64,000 nt of DNA, taken from positions 1 to 64,000 of the forward strand of contig PNNG01000010.1 in the NCBI GenBank assembly GCA_013824115.1, in the 5' to 3' direction. The notes under the pieces are model-generated. The model did not search any database. It saw only the letters and a list, made by a program, of their open reading frames with translations, and had not been told where the DNA came from. This document shows, one piece after another, positions 7,308 to 15,875 of the stretch (its first letter is position 1; each line of letters opens with the position of its first letter). This stretch comes from Sphingobacteriaceae bacterium (GTDB taxonomy: Bacteria > Bacteroidota > Bacteroidia > UBA7662). The position numbers and the translations under genes were made by a program.

Positions 7308-9053
7308 TCAAGCAAAGATCCCGAGCACTTTCCTCAACCCCGTAACATCCAAACCCGCCTCCGCATACAACGCTGCAGGTGAGCCATGAGGCACAAAACG
7401 ATCGGGTAAACCCAAACTCACAAAAGTGCCTTTATAGCCGTTGGCCAAGAGCCATTCGCCTACCGCACTGCCTGCACCACCCCTGACGCAGCCGTCTTCC
7501 ACCACCACCACCCGCTCAAAGCCAAGGGCTTCTTGCAGGAGTGCTTCGTCTAATGGCTTAATGAATCGCAAATCGGCATGGGCATACCGACTGCCCTCAA
7601 TGGCCTGCTGCACATGGGTTGCCAAAGTGCCTACGCTGAAAACCAAGGTATGTTCACCGGTTTTTAGCCATTCGCCCCTACCCATTTCCGTTGCCGCCAT
7701 GGGCTGCCGCCAATCAGGGTCACTGCCATTGCCCCGGGGATAACGAATGGCAAAGGGACCATCGTGCTGCAAAGCGGTGAAAAGCAGGTTGCGCAACTCA
7801 CGTTCACTGCGGGGCGCGGCTACCACCAGGTTCGGAATGCAACGCAGGTAGGCCAAGTCGAATGCACCGTGATGGGTGGGACCATCGGCACCCACCAGTC
7901 CGGCCCTATCGATGCAAAAAACCACCGGCAGGTTTTGCAAGGCCACATCGTGGATCAGCTGGTCGTAAGCCCGCTGCAAAAAAGTACTGTAAATGGCGCA
8001 AAACGGCCGCATGCCCTGGGTGGCCATACCGGCAGCCAGGGTGACTGCATGGGCCTCGGCAATGCCCACATCGAAAGCACGCTCGGGCAGGGCCTCTTGC
8101 AAAATCAACATCGACGAGCCGCTGGGCATGGCCGGGGTAATACCTAAGACACGGGCATCGAGGCGGGCCAATTCTAGCAGCGTATGCCCAAAAACATCCT
8201 GGTATTTGGGACCAGCCTGCGGTTTTTCAGCCTGGCGGGTGCCGCTTATTTTATCGAACTGTCCGGTGGCATGCCAATGCGTTTGTTCGGCTTCGGCAGG
8301 CGCAAAACCTTTGCCCTTGGTGGTAAGTACGTGCAGCAGTTGCACCCCACCACGGGCTTTAGCGGCCTTTAAGGCTTCAAGTAAGGCGGAAAGATCGTGG
8401 CCATCCACCGGACCGAAATACGGAATGCCCAACTTTTCGAAGAGACTTGGTCGCTCGTTAACCGACTGCCTGAGCTTGTTGAGGTGCTGCTGCATGCCGC
8501 CCACATTGGGGTCGATGCTCATGGCATTGTCGTTCAACACCACTAGCAAGTTCACATTTTCGGTGGCGGCTTGGTTGAGGGCTTCGTAAGCGAGTCCGCC
8601 GGTGAGCGCCCCATCGCCAATCACGGCAATGTGGTGCTGTTGGGTTTTGCCCAAAGCACGAGCTGCGATGGCCATGCCCAAAGCCGCACTGATGCTGGTG
8701 CTCGCATGACCGGTACCAAAAGCATCAAAGGCGCTTTCTGCCCTCGAAGGAAATCCGCTCAAGCCGTCGTATTTGCGGTTGGTATGAAAGTTTTCAGCTC
8801 GTCCGGTTAATATCTTATGGGCATAAGCTTGGTGGCCTACATCCCAAATCAGTTGATCGTTGGGGGTATTGAATACATAGTGCAAGGCCACGGTAAGTTC
8901 CACCACACCCAAACCTGCTCCAAAATGCCCGCCGTTTTCGCTTACGGTATGGATGAGAAATATGCGTACCGCCTGTGCTACACTGTCCAGTGCCTGCTCG
9001 GGGAGCTGGCGCAATTGTTCGGGATGAGAAGGTATGGCGGTAGGTACCGACAT
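7308..9053 (-). CDS. dxs: 1-deoxy-D-xylulose-5-phosphate synthase, short variant
   Basis: Thiamine-diphosphate enzyme that condenses pyruvate and glyceraldehyde 3-phosphate in the first step of the MEP isoprenoid pathway. 581 residues. Visible: 'GGHFGAGLG' near 41, 'WDVGHQAYAHKILTGR', the ThDP/Mg motif 'GDGALTGGLAYEALN', 'YSTFLQRAYDQLIHDVA', 'DRAGLVGADGPTHHGAFD' and 'RYPRGN'. It is about 40 residues shorter than the E. coli enzyme (620), mainly because the loop between 'VGGMQQHL' and 'FEKLGIPYFGPVDGHD' is cut down. The usual 'IAEQHAVT' is 'IAEAHAVT' (Gln to Ala). The ATG directly follows the antiporter stop with no gap, so the two share a transcript. Confidence 0.93.
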   Translation of the reverse strand: MSVPTAIPSHPEQLRQLPEQALDSVAQAVRIFLIHTVSENGGHFGAGLGVVELTVALHYVFNTPNDQLIWDVGHQAYAHKILTGRAENFHTNRKYDGLSGFPSRAESAFDAFGTGHASTSISAALGMAIAARALGKTQQHHIAVIGDGALTGGLAYEALNQAATENVNLLVVLNDNAMSIDPNVGGMQQHLNKLRQSVNERPSLFEKLGIPYFGPVDGHDLSALLEALKAAKARGGVQLLHVLTTKGKGFAPAEAEQTHWHATGQFDKISGTRQAEKPQAGPKYQDVFGHTLLELARLDARVLGITPAMPSGSSMLILQEALPERAFDVGIAEAHAVTLAAGMATQGMRPFCAIYSTFLQRAYDQLIHDVALQNLPVVFCIDRAGLVGADGPTHHGAFDLAYLRCIPNLVVAAPRSERELRNLLFTALQHDGPFAIRYPRGNGSDPDWRQPMAATEMGRGEWLKTGEHTLVFSVGTLATHVQQAIEGSRYAHADLRFIKPLDEALLQEALGFERVVVVEDGCVRGGAGSAVGEWLLANGYKGTFVSLGLPDRFVPHGSPAALYAEAGLDVTGLRKVLGIFA

Positions 9054-10016
9054 TTAGCCCCTTTGAATGAGGTAAACCACGTAAGCCACATAAGTAAGTA
9101 CAAACAAGGCGCCTTTCCAGCGATTGAGTTGGTGGCGTTTGCCAATGAACATGAACATGAACAGCATTAGTGCGCTACCAATGGTCATGGCAAAATCGAA
9201 GTTCATTTCGTCTCGGAAACGCATGGGTGAAATCACGGTGCTGAAACCCAAAATCCAGAGGATATTAAAGATGTTTGAACCTACCACATTGCCCACAGCA
9301 ATATCAGATTCTTTTTTGTAAGCTGCCATGGCTGAAGTAGCCAATTCGGGGAGGGATGTGCCAACAGCTACGATGGTTAGTCCAATCAAGGCATCACTTA
9401 CACCCCATGATTGTGCTAGTATTACAGCATTGTCAACACACCATTTACCGCCGAGCCCCATGGCCGCTATACCACCGAGAATAAAAAGGGCAGCTTTTCC
9501 GCCATGCATAGGTATAAAATCGGCATCCGGAATTACACCTTCTTTGCCTTTTTTCGCTAAGCGGACGATGTACCACAAAAACCCCGCAAAACATACCAGG
9601 AGAATCACACCATCACCACGTCCTAAAAATGACTGTTTGGGTGTACTGTCGAAACCAAAATGTGCCAATACTCCCAGTAAAACTGCCGACATGAGGGCGA
9701 TGGGAATTTCTATCCATGTGGTATTGCGTTTCACCACAAGGGGAAAAATCATGGCAGATACACCCAATATGAACCAAATGTTGGCAATGTTGCTACCCAA
9801 CACGTTGCCTAATGAAATGTCGGAATTGCCTTTGAGCGCGGCCAACAAGCTTACCAATAGCTCTGGAAGCGAAGTCCCGAATGAAACGATGGTTAATCCA
9901 ATAACGATGTCGGGTACTTGATAGCGCTTGGCAAGGCCCGAAGCGCCCTTTACCAACCAATCCGATCCAACAATCAACAACACCAGGCCCAAGGCCAGCA
10001 AGAGGATGGCTAACAT
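9054..10016 (-). CDS. CaCA-family calcium/sodium antiporter (YrbG-like)
   Basis: 320 residues, about ten membrane segments in two inverted halves. Each half carries the alpha-repeat: 'VIGLTIVSFGTSLPELLVS' in the first and 'LIGLTIVAVGTSLPELATS' in the second, followed by 'LGNVLGSNIANI' and 'VGNVVGSNIFNI'. These GTSxPE/GNxxGSN motifs coordinate Na+ and Ca2+ in the family. It exchanges Ca2+ for Na+ across the inner membrane. Start 10016 is preferred over ATG 10034, because the -7 element TATTTTTG on the minus strand covers 10032-10039 and a transcript from it could not include the upstream ATG. dxs follows with no gap. Confidence 0.93.
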   Translation of the reverse strand: MLAILLLALGLVLLIVGSDWLVKGASGLAKRYQVPDIVIGLTIVSFGTSLPELLVSLLAALKGNSDISLGNVLGSNIANIWFILGVSAMIFPLVVKRNTTWIEIPIALMSAVLLGVLAHFGFDSTPKQSFLGRGDGVILLVCFAGFLWYIVRLAKKGKEGVIPDADFIPMHGGKAALFILGGIAAMGLGGKWCVDNAVILAQSWGVSDALIGLTIVAVGTSLPELATSAMAAYKKESDIAVGNVVGSNIFNILWILGFSTVISPMRFRDEMNFDFAMTIGSALMLFMFMFIGKRHQLNRWKGALFVLTYVAYVVYLIQRG

Positions 10017-10031
10017 GCTTTTAATTTGGCG

Positions 10032-10039
10032 CAAAAATA
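10032..10039 (-). promoter_or_regulatory. -7 element for antiporter-dxs operon
   Basis: TATTTTTG read on the minus strand, 15 bases before ATG 10016, matches the Bacteroidota consensus TAnnTTTG. A TTG lies 23 bases upstream (10063-10065), a little far for the -33 element. Confidence 0.5.
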
Positions 10040-10170
10040 GCGAAAAGAGCTGGATGAGATGTCAATAGAAACGAATAGGCAAGGATGTAAAAATGAGGTG
10101 CATCTACCTAAACGACCAATCAACCCCAACCTCTCAATGGAATCGCCTGTTTTGTATTGCTGAATCCCGA

Positions 10171-11028
10171 TTAGCTTGAAGTTCGGCCAGCAGAAGGGAC
10201 CATTGCGCGATAAAACTCCAGATGGGCTGTCTTTTCTATGAAATTTTGTGCACCCCATTTGTCCTCAATTTCGATAATGGGTTGTGTAGGTACCCACGCG
10301 TTCGGGTGGCTTCTCATGGTCAAGCGACCGTAATGATGCACAAAAACCCCTTTGGCCACCGCTATAGGCTTGATATCACCAACCAATTCCCATCGTTGAA
10401 GGCTTCGCAAATACAAATCGAAATCAGCTTGGAGAATCCGCTCGTCCCATGCACCCAGCTTGGTGAGTGCCGACCTATGCATCAATAACGTATGGCCCGC
10501 AAAACCTTCAAGAACCTCGTTTTGATGCATTTGTAGTCTATCGCTGCAGAATTTATCCCATGGCCCGTACATCATCCGGTGCTTTGTTTGTAAACCCCAA
10601 CTTCCATTGCCAAGAGGCGAGCACAAATACCTGAGCCACTTCCAACGCCGCCTCATTTGCAAAGTAGCCTCACGTGATTCGGCGCGATCAGTGCTGGAAG
10701 GACTAATGATATCCAAATGATGTGCTTGCATTATGTGAAGTAGGTGTTTGTCCCAATGCCGACTCACCAATACATCGTTATTCACAAACGCCAAATAATC
10801 ACCTGTGGCAAGTGCTGCACCCTGGTTTTGGGTAACCGGATAAGCGAAATTCTTTTCATTGCGCAATACTTTGGCACCGGCCGCTTCAAACAGTTTCCCT
10901 GAACCATCGGTGCTTGCATTGTCAATGACTACCAACTCAAAAGGGTGGTAGGTATATCTTTTCAAGTAAGCCCAAAAAAGCTTATTCATGGCTTTGTGGT
11001 TATGCACCACGGTAATGACACTCAACAT
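10171..11028 (-). CDS. family 2 glycosyltransferase
   Basis: 285 residues from ATG 11028 ('MLSVITVVHNHKAM'); an upstream in-frame ATG at 11046 adds only six residues without homology. The GT-A fold is clear: 'VITVVHN' strand, 'ELVVIDNASTDGSGKLF', 'NFAYPVTQNQGAALATGDYLAF' and the metal-binding DxD-like 'VNNDVLV'. The C-terminal 'GFAGHTLLMHRSAL' resembles rhamnosyltransferase-like (WbbL) enzymes. No membrane segment. It is monocistronic between the antiporter and the divergent ABC transporter; acceptor unknown, probably cell-surface glycan. Confidence 0.88.
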   Translation of the reverse strand: MLSVITVVHNHKAMNKLFWAYLKRYTYHPFELVVIDNASTDGSGKLFEAAGAKVLRNEKNFAYPVTQNQGAALATGDYLAFVNNDVLVSRHWDKHLLHIMQAHHLDIISPSSTDRAESREATLQMRRRWKWLRYLCSPLGNGSWGLQTKHRMMYGPWDKFCSDRLQMHQNEVLEGFAGHTLLMHRSALTKLGAWDERILQADFDLYLRSLQRWELVGDIKPIAVAKGVFVHHYGRLTMRSHPNAWVPTQPIIEIEDKWGAQNFIEKTAHLEFYRAMVPSAGRTSS

Positions 11029-11085
11029 TTGGGCGCAATATAACACCCATCAGCCATTGCGCATCCACACATTCCAAAAAGGATG

Positions 11086-11093
11086 TAACTTTG
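11086..11093 (+). promoter_or_regulatory. -7 element abutting the ABC transporter start
   Basis: TAACTTTG at 11086-11093 matches TAnnTTTG exactly. Only 4 bases separate it from the GTG start at 11098, so transcription should begin at or next to the start codon. Confidence 0.6.
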
Positions 11094-11097
11094 AGCA

Positions 11098-12924
11098 GTG
11101 AAAACCTATTTCAGGATATTGGCTTTTGCCAGGCCACTGCGGAATTATTTGCCCCGCTATATGCTCATTTCGGTATTGGGAATCGTATTTGGCATTTTCA
11201 ACTTCGCCTTACTCATTCCCTTACTCAATGTCATTTTTGGTGATATCAGTATGCCAGAAAAGGCATTAGAGGCTCCAGCTTTCAGCCTGAATATTGACTT
11301 TTTGAAAGGGTATTTCAACTTCCATTTTTACAATATTCTGCAGCATTACGGTAAGCAAGGGGCACTACAATTTGTATGCGTCATTGTGCTGGCATCTGTG
11401 TTTTTGAGCAATTTATTCAAATACTGGAGTTCTCGCATTTTAACCGGCCTTCGCACCATGGTGGTGATGCGCATGCGCCAGGCACTGTTCAATGCCCTAG
11501 TAGGACTCAATGTGCACTATTTCAATAACCAGCGCAAGGGCAATCTCATATCGGTGGTTTCAAACGATGTAAGTGAAGTTGAAAACAGCATCATCAGCAC
11601 CATTCAAGTAATTTTACGCGAGCCCTTGCTGCTCATTGGTTATGTGGTGCTGCTCTTCACCATTTCCGTGAAGCTAACCATTTTCAGCTTTCTGGTTTTA
11701 CCCATTTCAGGAGTAGTCATTGGCAGCATCACCCGAAAGCTCAAGCGTGATTCAGCCCAAGGACAAATATTCCTTGGTAATATTCTTTCTACCATAGAAG
11801 AAACCATCAGTGGCATACGTATCATCAAGGCGTTTAATGCACAAGAAAGTCAAAGAAGGCGCTTTGAAAAAGAAAATACGGGCTACCGAAATGTCCTAAA
11901 ATCCATATTTAATCGCAAGGACCTGGCTTCGCCCGTGAGCGAATTTTTGGGCATCAGTGTAGTATTGGCCATCATCATGTATGCGGGCACCTTGGTTATC
12001 AGCGGTGAGAGCGAATTAGGAGCCAGCGAGTTTATTACCTACATCATTTTGTACTCTCAATTGCTGGTGCCAGCAAAGGCTATTACGGCTTCGGTGACTA
12101 ACATTCAGAGGGGATTGGCCGCTGCCGACCGGATATTTGAAATACTCGACACTCGGAATCCCATTACCGAAGCACCCAATGCCCAAGGCATTCAAGCTTT
12201 CGAATCAGAGATTGAGTTTAAAACTGTAGGTTTTCGCTATCAAGAAGACTGGGTTTTGAACAACATCGAACTGCGCATTCCCAAGGGCAGTATGGTGGCC
12301 TTGGTTGGTCCCTCTGGTGGGGGAAAATCTACCCTTTCCGACTTAGTGCCTCGCTTTATTGACCCACAATTAGGTGGCATTTACATTGATGGAAAAAACA
12401 TCAAAGACCTGCTTATCAAAGACTTGCGATCGCTCATGGGCATTGTAACGCAAGAGAGCATTTTATTCAACGATACCATCACAGCCAATATCGCCTTCGG
12501 TGAAGATCAGCCCGATATGCACCGTGTGAAAGCAGCAGCCCAAGTTGCTAACGCCATGGAATTCATTGAAAAACTCGAGCATGGATTCGATACCTCGATT
12601 GGCGACAGGGGCGCAAGATTAAGTGGTGGGCAACGCCAACGCATTAGCATAGCCCGAGCAGTGTACAAAAACCCTCCGATTCTCATCCTCGATGAAGCTA
12701 CCTCTGCACTTGATACCGAATCGGAAAAGCTGGTGCAAGATGCCCTCACCCATCTGATGGAAAACAGAACCTCCCTGGTGATCGCCCACCGCCTGAGCAC
12801 CATTCAACATGCCGATTTGATTGTAGTAATTGACCAAGGGCGTGTTGTGGAAATGGGAAAGCATGAGGAACTATTATCACGCAAAGGCATTTACCAGCGC
12901 TTAATTGAATTACAACAGTTGTAA
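11098..12924 (+). CDS. ABC exporter, fused membrane and ATPase domains (MsbA-like)
   Basis: 608 residues from a GTG start. Residues about 1-330 are a six-helix type IV exporter membrane domain; residues about 365-605 are the nucleotide-binding domain with Walker A 'GPSGGGKSTL', Q-loop 'GIVTQESILF', signature 'LSGGQRQRISIARAV', Walker B 'ILILDEATSALD' and H-loop 'VIAHRLSTI'. It works as a homodimer in the inner membrane. MsbA-like proteins flip lipid A or other lipids, but peptide or drug export is equally possible on sequence. It has its own tight promoter and probably a leaderless mRNA. The aminotransferase gene downstream has a separate promoter-like element. Confidence 0.92.
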   Translation: MKTYFRILAFARPLRNYLPRYMLISVLGIVFGIFNFALLIPLLNVIFGDISMPEKALEAPAFSLNIDFLKGYFNFHFYNILQHYGKQGALQFVCVIVLASVFLSNLFKYWSSRILTGLRTMVVMRMRQALFNALVGLNVHYFNNQRKGNLISVVSNDVSEVENSIISTIQVILREPLLLIGYVVLLFTISVKLTIFSFLVLPISGVVIGSITRKLKRDSAQGQIFLGNILSTIEETISGIRIIKAFNAQESQRRRFEKENTGYRNVLKSIFNRKDLASPVSEFLGISVVLAIIMYAGTLVISGESELGASEFITYIILYSQLLVPAKAITASVTNIQRGLAAADRIFEILDTRNPITEAPNAQGIQAFESEIEFKTVGFRYQEDWVLNNIELRIPKGSMVALVGPSGGGKSTLSDLVPRFIDPQLGGIYIDGKNIKDLLIKDLRSLMGIVTQESILFNDTITANIAFGEDQPDMHRVKAAAQVANAMEFIEKLEHGFDTSIGDRGARLSGGQRQRISIARAVYKNPPILILDEATSALDTESEKLVQDALTHLMENRTSLVIAHRLSTIQHADLIVVIDQGRVVEMGKHEELLSRKGIYQRLIELQQL

Positions 12925-12937
12925 AGCGAGCAATCGG

Positions 12938-12945
12938 TATATTTA
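12938..12945 (+). promoter_or_regulatory. putative -7 element (variant) for aminotransferase
   Basis: TATATTTA, 14 bases before ATG 12960, fits TAnnTTTG except the last base. The downstream 'CGCAAA' is shared with the CPBP gene promoter at 16906, supporting a common promoter variant. Confidence 0.35.
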
Positions 12946-12959
12946 CGCAAACTTCAGGC

Positions 12960-14216
12960 ATGCAGGTATCACAGATGGCCGAACATCTCATCGGCTCCGA
13001 AATCATCAAACTCGCTGGTGAAATCAACCAAAAGATCAAGGCAGGTGCAAAAATTTACAATTTCACCATTGGCGACTTCGATCCCGCAGTTTTTCCTATA
13101 CCGCAAGCATTAACCCAAGGCATTCAGGAAGCCTATGCGGCTGGACATACCAATTATCCAGCTGCCAATGGACTAGCTGAGTTGCGCGAAGCCGTATCCG
13201 TCTTCATGAAAAGTTACGGGGGACTCGATTACAGTCCCGAAGACTACCTTATTGCCGGAGGTGCACGCCCACTCATTTATGCCATCTACCAAACCCTGCT
13301 CGATCCGGGCGACAAGGTCATTTATCCGGTTCCTTCGTGGAACAACAATCACTATTGCCACCTGAGTCGCGCTCAAGGCATAGAATTGCAGGTGGATGCC
13401 GAACATAATTTTATGCCTACCGCCGAGATGATTGCAGCTCACTTGGAAGAGGCAACCTTGGTAGCGGTTTGCTCACCCCTGAATCCCACAGGCACGGTCT
13501 TCGAACGTGCCGAATTAGAGAAAATTTGCGACCTCATTTTGGCTGAAAACGAAAGGCGTGGAAACGATCAAAAGCCCGTATACCTGATGTACGACCAAAT
13601 TTATTGGATGTTGACCTTCGGAAACACCACGCATGTCGATCCAGTGAGTTTGCGTCCTGCCATGCGCGCATACACCATTTATGTGGATGGATTATCGAAA
13701 GCTTTTGCTGCTACCGGGGTGCGCATTGGTTGGAGTTTTGGGCCAAGCCACATCATCGACAAAATGAAATCGATTTTAGGTCACGTAGGCGCTTGGGCAC
13801 CCAAAGCCGAACAAGTAGCCACCGCCCGGTTCTTAGGCAACAAGCCCGCCGTGGATGCTTATCTCCACCAATTCAAAAGCGACATTTATCAACGCCTGGA
13901 GGGCTTTTATACTGGCATGATGCGACTCAAAGCGGCGGGTTACCCTGTTGATTGTATTCATCCTCAAGCTGCCATTTACCTTACCATTCGTTTGGCCCTG
14001 CATGGCAAAACCACTCCAAAAGGCCAGGTTTTAAACAGCACCCGCGATATTACGGCCTATGTACTGGAAGCTGCAGGCCTGGCGGTAGTCCCCTTTTATG
14101 CCTTTGGAGCAAGTATCGACAGCAGCTGGTACCGACTCAGCGTAGGAACCTGTCGCGCTGAGGAAGTGCCACAAGCCATAGAATCGCTGGAGAAGGCACT
14201 CAAAGAGCTTCGCTAA
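12960..14216 (+). CDS. PLP-dependent class I/II aminotransferase
   Basis: 418 residues, fold type I. Substrate-side N-terminus 'NFTIGDFDPAVFPIP' (the usual IGxPD loop is IGDFD), 'YPAANGLAELREAV', the phosphate-site 'AGGARPLIYAIY', 'VCSPLNPTGTVF' with the Asn that contacts PLP, 'MYDQIYWML' Asp/Tyr pair, Schiff-base lysine K247 in 'DGLSKAFAATGVRIGW', and the C-terminal 'YRLSVGT' Arg that binds the substrate carboxylate. Most like aspartate-type aminotransferases; the exact amino donor cannot be read. The VOC protein gene starts one base after the stop, so the two are cotranscribed. Confidence 0.9.
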   Translation: MQVSQMAEHLIGSEIIKLAGEINQKIKAGAKIYNFTIGDFDPAVFPIPQALTQGIQEAYAAGHTNYPAANGLAELREAVSVFMKSYGGLDYSPEDYLIAGGARPLIYAIYQTLLDPGDKVIYPVPSWNNNHYCHLSRAQGIELQVDAEHNFMPTAEMIAAHLEEATLVAVCSPLNPTGTVFERAELEKICDLILAENERRGNDQKPVYLMYDQIYWMLTFGNTTHVDPVSLRPAMRAYTIYVDGLSKAFAATGVRIGWSFGPSHIIDKMKSILGHVGAWAPKAEQVATARFLGNKPAVDAYLHQFKSDIYQRLEGFYTGMMRLKAAGYPVDCIHPQAAIYLTIRLALHGKTTPKGQVLNSTRDITAYVLEAAGLAVVPFYAFGASIDSSWYRLSVGTCRAEEVPQAIESLEKALKELR

Positions 14217-14217
14217 G

Positions 14218-14601
14218 ATGCTTGAGGGCCTGCATCATGTGGCCATAATCGCTTCAAACTACGAGCGGTCGTTACAATTTTACACCAAGGTACTTGGCCT
14301 TGAGCTACTTTCGGCAGTATATCGTGCCGACCGTGAAAGTTGGAAAGCCGATTTAGGACTGCAAGGCAAATACCTGCTCGAACTCTTTTCATTTCCATCA
14401 CCGCCACCCCGAACTTCGCAGCCCGAAGCAACCGGACTCCGCCATCTTGCTTTCTCGGTCATCGATATAAACAAAGCCATTCAAAAACTACAAGCGGCTG
14501 GAGTTGTCTGTGAGGAAATCCGCATAGATATGCATACCCAAAAACGCTTTACATTTTTAGCAGATCCCGATGGATTACCCATCGAACTCTATGAATTATA
14601 G
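14218..14601 (+). CDS. YaeR-like VOC (glyoxalase-fold) metalloprotein
   Basis: 127 residues of the vicinal-oxygen-chelate fold, very close to E. coli YaeR throughout: 'HHVAIIASNYERSLQFYTKV', 'ADLGLQGKYLLELFSFPSPP', 'ATGLRHLAFSVIDI', and 'TQKRFTFLADPDGLPIELYE'. Metal ligands of the fold are visible as His6/His7, Glu in 'LLELF', His in 'LRHLAF' and the final Glu in 'IELYE'. YaeR has no settled physiological substrate; lactoylglutathione lyase is often transferred by similarity but should not be assumed. It is cotranscribed with the preceding aminotransferase. Confidence 0.88.
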   Translation: MLEGLHHVAIIASNYERSLQFYTKVLGLELLSAVYRADRESWKADLGLQGKYLLELFSFPSPPPRTSQPEATGLRHLAFSVIDINKAIQKLQAAGVVCEEIRIDMHTQKRFTFLADPDGLPIELYEL

Positions 14602-14614
14602 CAACTTATCAATG

Positions 14615-14674
14615 AAACATTTTTGTTTCAAACATTTTTGTTTCAAACATTTTTGTTTCAAACATTTTTGTTTC
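14615..14674. repeat. four perfect 15-bp tandem repeats, each a small dyad
   Basis: The 15-base unit AAACATTTTTGTTTC occurs four times head to tail (14615, 14630, 14645, 14660) without mismatch, preceded by GA that extends the first into GAAAC-N6-GTTTC. Each unit is thus an inverted repeat GAAAC/GTTTC around a T-rich spacer. The array ends one base before the -7 element of the ATPase gene, and supplies its -33 TTG. Confidence 0.95.
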
Positions 14675-14683
14675 ATAACTTTG
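14653..14683 (+). promoter_or_regulatory. promoter of AAA ATPase gene, -33 inside repeat unit 3
   Basis: TTG at 14653-14655 (in repeat 3), 20-base spacer, TAACTTTG at 14676-14683, then 4 bases to ATG 14688. This matches the Bacteroidota TTG-N(19-20)-TAnnTTTG arrangement closely and predicts a near-leaderless transcript. Confidence 0.65.
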
Positions 14684-14687
14684 GGGT

Positions 14688-15875
14688 ATGGAAAAAGTGT
14701 CGTTTCAGTTTGGACAGCTGATGGACAGCCACAGTTTTGTGAATCGCAAAGCTGACTTAGAACGGCTTCACCGAAACCTTTCACAAGGCATCCATACCAT
14801 TTTAATAGCCCCCCGTCGTTGGGGCAAAAGCTCGCTGGTTCACGAATTATCGCGCCGTTATAAAAGCCAGCCGCTGGTTTTTTGCCACATTGATTTATTC
14901 AGCATGCGCGAGGAAAATGAATTTTTCGAAATCCTCAGCCGCTCTGTGATCAATGCCACCCATAGTAAAATAGAACACGCCATTGATAATCTGCGCAAGT
15001 GGGCCAGCCATATTTCGCCACGCATCAGCCTGGGGCAATATCCCGATCAAGAATTAGGCATTGACTTCGATTTCAGAATGCAACCCATCGACAAGGGCGC
15101 CTTGCTTGATTTACCCGAAAAAATCGCCCAGGAAAAAAACATCCGCTTGGTGCTTTGCATCGATGAATTTCAAAACATCGAACATTTAAGCGAGTCGCTT
15201 CCTTTCCAAAAACTATTGCGCTCACATTGGCAAAGGCACAAAAACGTGAGCTACCTTCTTTATGGCAGCAAGCGTCATATGCTTTCTCAATTATTTCAAA
15301 AACAATCGTTCCCCTTTTTCAAATTTGGGCAAGTCATCTACCTCGATAAAATTCCAGCTGTAGAATTTAGAGCGCATTTGCTTTCCGGCTTTGCCCAACA
15401 AAACAAGTACATTACGCCCGATCAGGCCGATGCCGTGATAGAGCTCATGCTCAATCAGCCTTATTACGTACAACAGTTTGCTTTTTTGCTCCTCAACCAT
15501 ACCGAAAAGGAAGTTACGCTCAACAGCCTCGACAAAGCCATGCGTGAATTCATTGGCCAAGGACTTCCATTTTACCAGCGCATGTTCGAAAGCCTATCGA
15601 ATATGCAAATTAACCTCATGTATGCACTGGCTGCTGGCGACCCACGCCCCATGAATTCACATGCTTTCCTGCGCGATTATCGGCTCAATAGCTCTGCCAA
15701 CGTAACGCGTGCTCTTCAAGGCCTTGAAGAAAAGGAGATCATTGATCGTTTTGGCAAAGGAATCGAAATCATGGACCCGGGTTTCAGGCTATGGTGGCAG
15801 CTGTGCCTACAACAACGCCGTTCTATTGCGCAACTCACTTTTAACGACGCATTGCGTCAATCGCATCCGGCATAA
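14688..15875 (+). CDS. AAA+ ATPase of the archaeal-type ATPase family
   Basis: 395 residues. N-terminal 'FQFGQLMDSHSFVNRKADLERL' is the usual lead-in of PF01637-type ATPases. Walker A 'APRRWGKSSL' at 41-50, Walker B 'LVLCIDEFQN' at about 154-163, sensor-like 'YLLYGSKRHML', then a winged-helix-type C-terminus ('SSANVTRALQGLEEKEIID' and 'IEIMDPGFRLWW'). Such STAND-like ATPases are common, scattered and poorly understood in Bacteroidota; several are mobile or stress related. Its 3' end overlaps the convergent dusB gene by 19 bases. The tandem dyad repeats directly upstream suggest dedicated regulation. Cytoplasmic; partner unknown. Confidence 0.85.
   Translation: MEKVSFQFGQLMDSHSFVNRKADLERLHRNLSQGIHTILIAPRRWGKSSLVHELSRRYKSQPLVFCHIDLFSMREENEFFEILSRSVINATHSKIEHAIDNLRKWASHISPRISLGQYPDQELGIDFDFRMQPIDKGALLDLPEKIAQEKNIRLVLCIDEFQNIEHLSESLPFQKLLRSHWQRHKNVSYLLYGSKRHMLSQLFQKQSFPFFKFGQVIYLDKIPAVEFRAHLLSGFAQQNKYITPDQADAVIELMLNQPYYVQQFAFLLLNHTEKEVTLNSLDKAMREFIGQGLPFYQRMFESLSNMQINLMYALAAGDPRPMNSHAFLRDYRLNSSANVTRALQGLEEKEIIDRFGKGIEIMDPGFRLWWQLCLQQRRSIAQLTFNDALRQSHPA

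Noticed and set aside
14615-14674. The four 15-bp repeats as a CRISPR array
   Set aside because: The units abut with no spacers, are far shorter than CRISPR repeats, and no cas genes are nearby.
14570-14784. Open frames through the repeat array encoding a KHFCF repeat peptide or its antisense
   Set aside because: They arise purely from the 15-base (5-codon) unit, have no homology, and cover the ATPase promoter.
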